From: JAKSUT01 sp045616505 | Lineage (GTDB): Bacteria; Cyanobacteriota; Vampirovibrionia; Gastranaerophilales; Gastranaerophilaceae | NCBI GenBank assembly: GCA_045616505.1 | Contig: JAZLGV010000075.1 | Coordinates: 1 to 18,487, forward strand | Length of the DNA stretch: 18,487 nucleotides | Reading direction: 5' to 3' | In this document: piece after piece, positions 13,593-18,487 of the stretch | Layout of the letters: each line of letters starts with the position of its first letter | Numbering within the stretch: position 1 is the first letter of the stretch | Notes under the pieces: generated by a model | Seen by the model: only the letters and a program-made list of their open reading frames with translations | Told to the model about the DNA's origin: nothing | Databases searched by the model: none | Made by a program: the position numbers and the translations under genes

Positions 13593-13982
13593 CTATTCTT
13601 CTGTTTTTTTAGCTTTTGTTGAAGATTTTTTAGGTTTTTCTGTAGAATCAGCTTCTTTTGCAGCTTTTGTAGTTTTTTTAGTTGCTTTTTCAGCTTTTTC
13701 TTCTGTTACTACTTCTGCTTCTTTTTCTTCAGCTTTTTCAACTTTAGCAGCTTTTGTTGATTTTTTAGGAGCTTTTTTCTTAGCTTCACCTTCTGCTACA
13801 TAATCAGGTGATTTAATACTTACTGCTTTACCTTTATAATAACCACATGCTGTACATACTGTATGTGCTAAAACTGGTTGTCCGCAATTTGGACAAACTG
13901 TAACTTCTGGTTTAGAAGCTTTCCAATTTGCACGTCTTTTACCTTGAGCTGAATGTCCTGTTCTTTTCTTTGGTACTGCCAT
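13593..13982 (-). CDS. rpmF: 50S ribosomal protein L32 with long Lys/Ala/Glu-rich tail
   Basis: Residues 1-58 are a standard L32: MAVPKKRTGHSAQGKRRANW, and a four-Cys zinc site C30-x2-C33 and C43-x2-C46 (CPNCG...CTACG). L32 is usually about 57-60 aa, but this one runs to 129. The extra 70 residues are low-complexity Lys/Ala/Glu/Thr, alternating basic and acidic blocks (KKKAPKKSTKAAK; EKAEEKEAEVV), like a histone-H1 tail. There is no frameshift: the tail is one open frame and the next gene is 18 bases on. GAAGG precedes the ATG. The function of the tail is unknown. Confidence 0.95.
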   Translation of the reverse strand: MAVPKKRTGHSAQGKRRANWKASKPEVTVCPNCGQPVLAHTVCTACGYYKGKAVSIKSPDYVAEGEAKKKAPKKSTKAAKVEKAEEKEAEVVTEEKAEKATKKTTKAAKEADSTEKPKKSSTKAKKTEE

Positions 13983-13995
13983 TTTTTTACCTTCA

Positions 13996-14014
13996 CGAAA
14001 CTTATTTTGTTTCG
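13996..14014 (-). promoter_or_regulatory. small hairpin upstream of rpmF
   Basis: CGAAAC (13996-14001) and GTTTCG (14009-14014) form a 6-bp stem with a 7-base loop, just ahead of the rpmF ribosome binding site in the yceD-rpmF gap. It may be a minor translational or stability element. Confidence 0.3.
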
Positions 14015-14034
14015 CCCTTTCTATCTATCATTTA

Positions 14035-14553
14035 CTATTTATTACTTTTCGGCTTTTTCATTTTTCCAAGGTCTAAATCCTTGAATATAGCCATTCTTGG
14101 GTCTAAATCTTTTTCTTGAGTTTCTTCTTCTCGTTGAAAAATATCCCCACCATTACAATTTATACCACAAACTTTTTTATTTGGGAAATCTAATATTACA
14201 GATTGATACAAAATATCTGAAATATCCAATTCATCTGAGTTCTCTAAATCAGTTATAAATTGTCCTTCTTTAATTTCAGTTTCCTGCGAATATTCTTCAT
14301 ACAAAGAATTTTTTGCAAACATTTCATCTATATCTAAATCAATATCATAATCATATTTTTCTAAACATAAATCACAAGTTAATTTTGCACAACCTTTCAC
14401 ATGACCGATAACCTTTATAAATTCGCCCATTGATGATACTTCCAAATTTGCAATCAAAGGAGCTGTTAATTCTAACCCTTCAATATAGTCATTGAAAGAT
14501 ATATTCATTGTTTTATTCTTTGAATTTTCGATATCGTCAATTTTTAAAATCAT
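14035..14553 (-). CDS. yceD: YceD/DUF177 family protein
   Basis: A 172-aa protein of the DUF177 family, usually encoded just before rpmF and linked to 23S rRNA metabolism in plants and bacteria. Recognisable blocks are the Cys motif C55...C60-D-L-C63-L-E (about 54-65), the second pair C129-x3-C133 in KKVCGINCNG and the conserved LDPRMAIFKDLD near 150-161. It lies 12 bases after the 81-aa gene and 52 bases before rpmF. The C-terminus is Lys-rich. Confidence 0.88.
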   Translation of the reverse strand: MILKIDDIENSKNKTMNISFNDYIEGLELTAPLIANLEVSSMGEFIKVIGHVKGCAKLTCDLCLEKYDYDIDLDIDEMFAKNSLYEEYSQETEIKEGQFITDLENSDELDISDILYQSVILDFPNKKVCGINCNGGDIFQREEETQEKDLDPRMAIFKDLDLGKMKKPKSNK

Positions 14554-14564
14554 TTTTTAAAATC

Positions 14565-14810
14565 CTATTGCATTGGAACTTCTTGAAGAGCAACAGCTAA
14601 AATTTGATTTACTGGAACGCTAATTTTTTTGATAGGACCTTGACCTTCTTTTTCATAAATTTTTGGTGTTGGAACTTTCAAAAGTTGTTGAAGTTCTTTA
14701 TAATCTGCAGCTGGGTTTTCCACAAACAACGCAACTGGAGTTGCTGCACCTTTCAAAAACAAAACTAAAGTAGTTCTTGTTCTTGGTGGATTTGGAATTT
14801 GTTGTGACAT
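14565..14810 (-). CDS. small conserved-looking protein of unknown function
   Basis: An 81-aa protein without signal peptide or membrane segment. It has a probable beta-rich core (TTLVLFLKGAATPVALFVEN) followed by a short helix (ADYKELQQLLK) and a second strand pair (GPIKKISVPVNQILAVALQE). AAAAAGGAG lies well placed before the ATG. It sits between tpiA and yceD, 12 bases before yceD, so is probably in that operon. I do not recognise it. Good spacing and composition argue it is a real gene. Confidence 0.65.
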   Translation of the reverse strand: MSQQIPNPPRTRTTLVLFLKGAATPVALFVENPAADYKELQQLLKVPTPKIYEKEGQGPIKKISVPVNQILAVALQEVPMQ

Positions 14811-14829
14811 AAATTTCTCCTTTTTATAA

Positions 14830-14863
14830 AATGTGCATATAAGTAAAAACCTATATGCACATT
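14830..14863 (-). terminator. terminator-like hairpin after tpiA
   Basis: A 12-bp perfect stem (14830-14841 with 14852-14863) is followed on the minus strand by TTTTAT. It separates tpiA from the 81-aa gene. The stem is AT-rich, so it may be leaky, and I see no promoter between it and the next gene. Confidence 0.6.
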
Positions 14864-14880
14864 CATTACTAAATTATTAA

Positions 14881-15669
14881 CTATACAGCAACTTTCATTG
14901 TTTTTTCGATAATTTCATTGAAACTATCAGCTTTCAAACTTGCTCCACCAATCAAAGCACCATCAATATCAGATTTAGACATTTGTTCTTCAATTGTTGA
15001 AGGTTTTACTGAACCACCATATAAAATTCTGATTGAATCAGCAGCTTTTGAAGAAGAAACTTCTTTAACTACGTTTCTAATCATTGCGATAACTCTATTT
15101 GCTTCTGTTGCATCACAAGATTTACCAGTACCGATAGCCCAAATTGGTTCATAAGCGATTGCTGATTTTGCAATTTCATCTTCTGATAAACCTTTTAAAG
15201 CTGCTCTAATTTGACTTGCAATATGTTCATCTGTTACACCTGATTCTCTTTGTTCAAGAGTTTCACCACAACAAATAATTGGAATCAAACCGCCAGCCAA
15301 AATTGCTTTTGCTTTTTTATTAATCATTTCGTCTGTTTCTGAAAAATATTGTCTTCTTTCAGAGTGACCAATGATAACATAAGAACAACCTGCATCTTTA
15401 ATCATTTCAACTGAAACTTCACCAGTATAAGCACCTGAATTTTCCCAATGACAATTTTGAGAAGCTGTTGCAACTAATGGTCTGCATTTGTCACATCTCA
15501 TGCTTTCAACAGCTGGGATTGATAAAAATGTAGGTGCTATAACGATTTCTGGTAATTGATCTTTAGAGAATTTTTCTGCAAAAGTTGCAATACCCATAAA
15601 TAAAGATTTTGCATCTTCTTGTAATAAATTCATTTTCCAGTTTCCTGCAATAATAGGTTTTCTTGACAT
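14881..15669 (-). CDS. tpiA: triosephosphate isomerase
   Basis: A 262-aa glycolytic enzyme interconverting dihydroxyacetone phosphate and glyceraldehyde 3-phosphate. K12 in AGNWKMN, H101 in IGHSERRQYF and E173 in AYEPIWAIGTG are the catalytic residues; the phosphate loop ILYGGSV follows. The frame extends upstream to 15765, but ATG at 15669 is chosen because AAGGAG precedes it and the family starts here. An unusual CDKC pair (58-61) sits in the residue 55-75 loop. Its promoter overlaps the divergent rsmI promoter. Supply of glycerol 3-phosphate precursor could link it to the lipid genes downstream. Confidence 0.97.
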   Translation of the reverse strand: MSRKPIIAGNWKMNLLQEDAKSLFMGIATFAEKFSKDQLPEIVIAPTFLSIPAVESMRCDKCRPLVATASQNCHWENSGAYTGEVSVEMIKDAGCSYVIIGHSERRQYFSETDEMINKKAKAILAGGLIPIICCGETLEQRESGVTDEHIASQIRAALKGLSEDEIAKSAIAYEPIWAIGTGKSCDATEANRVIAMIRNVVKEVSSSKAADSIRILYGGSVKPSTIEEQMSKSDIDGALIGGASLKADSFNEIIEKTMKVAV

Positions 15670-15709
15670 AATATATCTCCTTATCTTTAATAATAAAATT
15701 TCTACACGC

Positions 15710-15738
15710 ATGTTACAACAAAAAGCATTTACAAGCAA
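15710..15738 (-). promoter_or_regulatory. possible tpiA promoter
   Basis: On the minus strand TTGCTT (15733-15738), a 17-bp spacer and TAACAT (15710-15715). Moderate match. It overlaps the divergent rsmI promoter. Confidence 0.4.
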
Positions 15739-15756
15739 GTAAATTAATGATACGAT
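15728..15756 (+). promoter_or_regulatory. rsmI promoter, near-leaderless
   Basis: TTTACA (15728-15733), a 17-bp spacer and TACGAT (15751-15756). The predicted start near 15763 is only a few bases before the ATG at 15767, and no Shine-Dalgarno is present. Confidence 0.5.
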
Positions 15757-15766
15757 ACAAAACATT

Positions 15767-16579
15767 ATGAGTAAAGAAGTTCAATTATATATAGTTCCAA
15801 CACCTATTGGAAATCTTAAAGACATAACACTTAGAGCAATTGAAGTTTTAAAATCAGTTGATATTGTGGCTTGCGAAGATACAAGAACAACCCAAAAACT
15901 ATTAAATCACTACGAAATAAAAACTAAAACAATTGCTTATCACAAATTCAACGAAAAAGAGTCCACAGAAGGTATTCTAAAACTTATTGAAGAAGGAAAA
16001 ACTATCGCACTTGTTTCAGATGCAGGAACACCACTAATTTCTGACCCAGGGTGTGTATTAATAAAAGAATTAAAAGAACACAATATAAACATTACTTCAC
16101 TTGCTGGTGCAAATGCTGTTACAACATTTGTTTCACAACTTCCAAAAGACGGAGAAGATTTTGCATTTATTGGTTTTTTACCAAAACAAGAAAAACAAAT
16201 TCTTGAAATATTTAATGAGTATTCACACACAAATTTAGTATTTTATGAATCGCCAAACAGATTATTAAAAACATTAGAATATATAAAAATTTTCGACACA
16301 AACGCAAAAGTCGCAGTTGGTAGAGAACTAACAAAAGTTTTTGAAGAAATAGTTATTGATAATGTAGATGCAATAATAAAACATTTCAACGAAAATATTT
16401 TAAAAGGTGAAATTGTAGTAATGCTATACAAAAAAGAAAAAACAGAACTAAGCGCTGACGAAATCACAAAAAAAATAAATATATTAAAAAAGAAAAATTT
16501 TAGTTCAAAAGAAATATCAGTAATAATTTCAGAGCTTTATGGCTTAAACAAAAACGACATCTATAAACTTTGTCTATAA
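15767..16579 (+). CDS. rsmI: 16S rRNA 2'-O-methyltransferase RsmI
   Basis: A 270-aa SAM-dependent enzyme that methylates the ribose of C1402 in 16S rRNA in the family. The tetrapyrrole-methylase fold motifs are clear: VPTPIGNLKDIT (10-21), ACEDTRTT (35-42), the SAM loop VSDAGTPLISDPG (83-95), IGFLPK, and FYESPNRL. Length is slightly below E. coli RsmI (286 aa). There is no ribosome binding site before the ATG, consistent with a leaderless mRNA. It is divergent from tpiA and ends 2 bases before the promoter of the next gene. Confidence 0.96.
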   Translation: MSKEVQLYIVPTPIGNLKDITLRAIEVLKSVDIVACEDTRTTQKLLNHYEIKTKTIAYHKFNEKESTEGILKLIEEGKTIALVSDAGTPLISDPGCVLIKELKEHNINITSLAGANAVTTFVSQLPKDGEDFAFIGFLPKQEKQILEIFNEYSHTNLVFYESPNRLLKTLEYIKIFDTNAKVAVGRELTKVFEEIVIDNVDAIIKHFNENILKGEIVVMLYKKEKTELSADEITKKINILKKKNFSSKEISVIISELYGLNKNDIYKLCL

Positions 16580-16580
16580 A

Positions 16581-16609
16581 TTTACAAATAAATATTGTTT
16601 TGTTATAAT
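16581..16609 (+). promoter_or_regulatory. strong promoter for the leuD-like gene
   Basis: TTTACA (16581-16586), a 17-bp spacer and TATAAT (16604-16609). Near-consensus. It begins right after the rsmI stop. Confidence 0.75.
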
Positions 16610-16641
16610 TTTTAGAGAAACACAATAAAAAGGATAAAAAA

Positions 16642-17133
16642 ATGGGAAAAGCATTTAAATTCGGAGACAACATTTCAACAGACCACATAGCACCTGGAAG
16701 ATTGTTTCATTTACGTTCAAATTTAGAAGAATTTGCAAAACACGTATTAGAAGATGCTGACCCAACATTTGCAAGCACTATGAACAAAGGTGATTTCGTT
16801 GTTGGCGGAAACAACTTTGGACTTGGTTCTTCAAGAGAACATGCACCTCAAATTATAAAAATCTCTGGAGTTCAAGCAGTATTAGCAAAATCTTTTGCAA
16901 GAATTTTTTATAGAAATTGTATTAATATCGGACTTCTTGCAATTGAATGTGATACAGATAAAATCGACGCTCAAGACGAACTTGAAGTAGATGTTAAAAA
17001 AGGTGTTGTAAAAGATATTACAAAAAACATTGAAATTGAATTTTCACCACTTCCTGACGTAATGATAAAACTACTTCAAGATGGCGGACTTGTAGAACAT
17101 ATCAAGAAAAATGGCGACTTTAATCTTAATTAG
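16642..17133 (+). CDS. leuD: small subunit (swivel domain) of a LeuD/aconitase-family dehydratase
   Basis: A 163-aa protein of the 3-isopropylmalate dehydratase/homoaconitase small-subunit family. The FGDN core (7-10) leads to ISTDHIAPGR (11-20), and GGNNFGLGSSREHAP (55-69) is the substrate-binding loop with S63-S64-R65. SFARIFYRNCINIGL is standard. The large subunit, with the 4Fe-4S cluster, is not in the window. LeuD proteins normally read DTD-(Q/V)-I-I-P-(A/G)-R; the STDHIAP here is the aconitase version, so the substrate (isopropylmalate, homoaconitate or citrate) is uncertain. AAGGA before the ATG. It converges with the next gene at a 3-base gap. Confidence 0.85.
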   Translation: MGKAFKFGDNISTDHIAPGRLFHLRSNLEEFAKHVLEDADPTFASTMNKGDFVVGGNNFGLGSSREHAPQIIKISGVQAVLAKSFARIFYRNCINIGLLAIECDTDKIDAQDELEVDVKKGVVKDITKNIEIEFSPLPDVMIKLLQDGGLVEHIKKNGDFNLN

Positions 17134-17136
17134 AAA

Positions 17137-17853
17137 TTATTGATATAATCTTTTTAAATTATCAACAATTCCTTGATGCTCCCATTTACCACTTCTTATA
17201 TTTTCAAGAAAAACGTGGCTCTTATCTGAGGTTAAAACACCTGATCTAGTGTAAACAGATGGGTTGTATTGATTAAATATCTCTGTACTAAAACATCTTA
17301 CAAGTTCATCATTCGACATTTTTTGTCCTTGTTTTACTGGAAGAAAACTCATAAAGTTTACATTCAAATTATTTTTTGCATTTACATAATCTTCACTTAT
17401 TTTAGTTACGTAAGCAATTTTAGGTTCATTATTTTGTAAAACAACTCTTGAAGTTGACTTTATCTTGTTTGAATTTGTATCATAATTCGCAAACTTTTCA
17501 ACTCTAAAAGTTGTTGAAGGTTGTTTCAAAACAGATTTTACCCAACGACCATTTTTATATGTAATTTCGATATCTTTTCCGTTTTTCAAAGTATCTTTAA
17601 CAATACCGTCAAATCTTAAACCATTAGATTTTTTTGCAATTCCTTTATCAAAAGAAATATCAGAAAATTTAACAATTTTTGAAGAATCAAAATTTATAAA
17701 TGCTCTATTCATATTTGCAATACACAACATACTATCATCTACGTGATGATAAGTAGCTGGCTTTGCATTTTTCACTATTGAAGCAACATTTGCTTTTTGC
17801 ATTGTAGATGGAGCTTTTGTCTTTATAAGATTTTTAATCAAATTCAATTTCAT
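17137..17853 (-). CDS. orphan protein of unknown function
   Basis: A 238-aa Lys/Asn/Ser-rich protein. No signal peptide or membrane segment is obvious. The N-terminus is basic (MKLNLIKNLIKTKAPS). The middle looks beta-rich (DIEITYKNGRWVKSVLKQPS; KIKSTSRVVLQNNEPKIAYV), like short strand-turn repeats. The C-terminus is helical (ENIRSGKWEHQGIVDNLKRL). I know no family. A GAGG at 13 bases before the ATG is a poor ribosome binding site, and an in-frame ATG at residue 18 is an alternative start. It sits alone between leuD and the str promoter; a short inverted repeat (TTGAG/CTCAA, 17861-17872) lies before it. Confidence 0.6.
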   Translation of the reverse strand: MKLNLIKNLIKTKAPSTMQKANVASIVKNAKPATYHHVDDSMLCIANMNRAFINFDSSKIVKFSDISFDKGIAKKSNGLRFDGIVKDTLKNGKDIEITYKNGRWVKSVLKQPSTTFRVEKFANYDTNSNKIKSTSRVVLQNNEPKIAYVTKISEDYVNAKNNLNVNFMSFLPVKQGQKMSNDELVRCFSTEIFNQYNPSVYTRSGVLTSDKSHVFLENIRSGKWEHQGIVDNLKRLYQ

Positions 17854-17982
17854 AAATAAATTGAGACCTCAAAATTGTAAACACATCAAATAAACACACT
17901 AATATACACCTATATAAAAACCTGAAATATGAATTTTTTGCCAATTTTCATAAAATAATTTACAAACCCCTTAACAATCGCC

Positions 17983-18019
17983 ACAAAATAAGGTTAAAAC
18001 AATTGACACCCTATTTTGT
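17983..18019. promoter_or_regulatory. inverted repeat embracing the str-operon -35 box
   Basis: ACAAAATAAGG (17983-17993) and CCCTATTTTGT (18009-18019) match in 10 of 11 positions. They flank the -35 box TTGACA, and the right arm lies in the promoter spacer. This is an operator-like layout. The regulator is unknown. Confidence 0.4.
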
Positions 18020-18031
18020 TTGTTGTTAAAT
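18003..18031 (+). promoter_or_regulatory. rpsL (str operon) promoter
   Basis: TTGACA (18003-18008, consensus), a 17-bp spacer and TTAAAT (18026-18031). The predicted start near 18038 lies just ahead of a structured leader. Confidence 0.65.
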
Positions 18032-18041
18032 AAAAATACTT

Positions 18042-18091
18042 ACACTAGAACCGTTGTATCGTGCTGGATTTTTATCAAGCGGTGCGAGTGT
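18042..18091 (+). promoter_or_regulatory. structured 5' leader of rpsL
   Basis: A long hairpin begins about 4 bases after the predicted transcript start. 18042-18053 pairs with 18080-18091 as ACACT/AGTGT, an A-G mismatch, a G-C pair, an A-G mismatch and ACCG/CGGT, then TTG/CAA (18054-18056 with 18076-18078, one bulged G). The apical loop is 19 bases. It ends about 40 bases before the ATG and leaves the ribosome binding site free. The role may be ribosomal-protein feedback or 5' stability. I do not recognise it as a named leader. Confidence 0.5.
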
Positions 18092-18131
18092 TTGCAATAA
18101 ATTTAATTAATTAACATAAAAAGGAGAAATC

Positions 18132-18487
18132 ATGCCGACTATTAGTCAATTAGTTCGTAAAGAACGTAAAAAATTAGTAGATAAAACTAAATCTCCAGCT
18201 TTGATGAATTGCCCTCAAAGACGTGGAGTTTGCACAAGAGTTTACACTACAACACCTAAAAAACCAAACTCAGCACTTAGAAAAGTTGCCAGAGTTAGAC
18301 TTACTAATGGATTTGAAGTTACTTCATACATTCCAGGTATTGGACACAACCTACAAGAACACAGTGTTGTTCTTATCAGAGGTGGTAGGGTTAAAGACCT
18401 TCCAGGTGTAAGATACCACATCGTTAGAGGTACTTTAGATACTGCAGGTGTTGCTAACAGAACACAAAGCCGTTCAAAATACGGTGC
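18132..18487 (+). CDS. rpsL: 30S ribosomal protein S12 (3' end beyond the window)
   Basis: The first 118 codons of a protein usually about 124 aa. It starts MPTISQLVRKERKKLVDKTK. TRVYTTTPKKPNSALRKVARVRL and GHNLQEHSVVLIRGGRVKDL are the conserved loops at the decoding centre; the lysines corresponding to the streptomycin-determinant positions (K42 and K87 in E. coli) are present, so the allele looks streptomycin-sensitive. AAGGAG precedes the ATG. It normally opens the str operon (rpsL-rpsG-fusA-tuf); the rest lies beyond the window edge. Confidence 0.98.
   Translation, partial: MPTISQLVRKERKKLVDKTKSPALMNCPQRRGVCTRVYTTTPKKPNSALRKVARVRLTNGFEVTSYIPGIGHNLQEHSVVLIRGGRVKDLPGVRYHIVRGTLDTAGVANRTQSRSKYG

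Noticed and set aside
13593..13800. Frameshift or fusion as the cause of the long L32 tail
   Set aside because: The frame is continuous, the tail is uniform low complexity and does not resemble a neighbouring gene; the next gene starts normally 18 bases on.
15670..15765. N-terminal extension of tpiA
   Set aside because: The extra 32 residues are not part of the family, run through the promoter region and lack a ribosome binding site; ATG 15669 has AAGGAG.
17137..17165. Shared terminator between leuD and the converging orphan gene
   Set aside because: Only a weak, bulged AT stem is visible; not enough to call.
18223..18411. Plus-strand 62-codon frame
   Set aside because: It is a shifted frame inside rpsL, which reads from 18132 to the window end.

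Overview
The window is AT-rich (roughly 30% G+C by eye) bacterial chromosome. It resembles the non-photosynthetic Cyanobacteria relatives of animal guts (Melainabacteria/Gastranaerophilales). The reasons are the very low G+C, a small membrane protein with the N-terminal 'M-R-I-S-S-I...N-F-N-G' style, a FliW-CsrA pair, a protein built of repeated 'LEK.(I/V)(Y/F)...RLERLE' units, and a leuD-like gene beside rsmI. This placement is inferred from style and gene content; no 16S gene is present.

Layout. 1-413: no gene, but a tandem array of a 121-bp unit (two full copies plus a partial one, running off the left edge) that looks like repeated, promoter-bearing, structured small RNAs on the minus strand. 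414-2261 (-): a large multi-pass membrane protein of GT-C glycosyltransferase type. 2417-5310 (+): an exported repeat protein whose start lies in a CsrA-like hairpin, an exported TPR protein, then tightly coupled fliW-csrA-TPR gene. 5319-6527 (+): promoter, L10 autoregulatory leader, rplJ-rplL and a strong terminator. 6537-8203: an orphan helical protein (-), an XRE/zinc-ribbon regulator with an apparently leaderless mRNA (+), and the small 'FNG' membrane protein (+). 8272-8843 (-): rpmI-rplT without infC.

9035-15669 (-): a lipid-synthesis block read right to left: tpiA, an 81-aa unknown protein, yceD, rpmF (with a long Lys/Ala/Glu-rich tail), plsX, fabD, fabG, acpP, fabF. This is the classical yceD-rpmF-plsX-fab cluster but without fabH. 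It is punctuated by hairpins after tpiA, between plsX and fabD, between acpP and fabF and after fabF, and acpP has its own promoter, which fits differential expression within one pathway (malonyl-ACP supply, condensation, reduction, acyl-phosphate supply to phospholipid). 15767-17133 (+): rsmI, whose promoter overlaps the divergent tpiA promoter, then a leuD/aconitase small-subunit gene with its own near-consensus promoter. 17137-17853 (-): an orphan protein. 17983-18487 (+): the str-operon promoter with an inverted repeat, a structured 5' leader and the first 118 codons of rpsL (cut by the window end).

No tRNA, rRNA, transposase or CRISPR array was seen. The least explained items are the 121-bp RNA-like array, the rpsL leader hairpin, the CsrA-like hairpin at 2398-2419, the duplicated pairing element in the L10 leader and the leaderless promoter arrangements.
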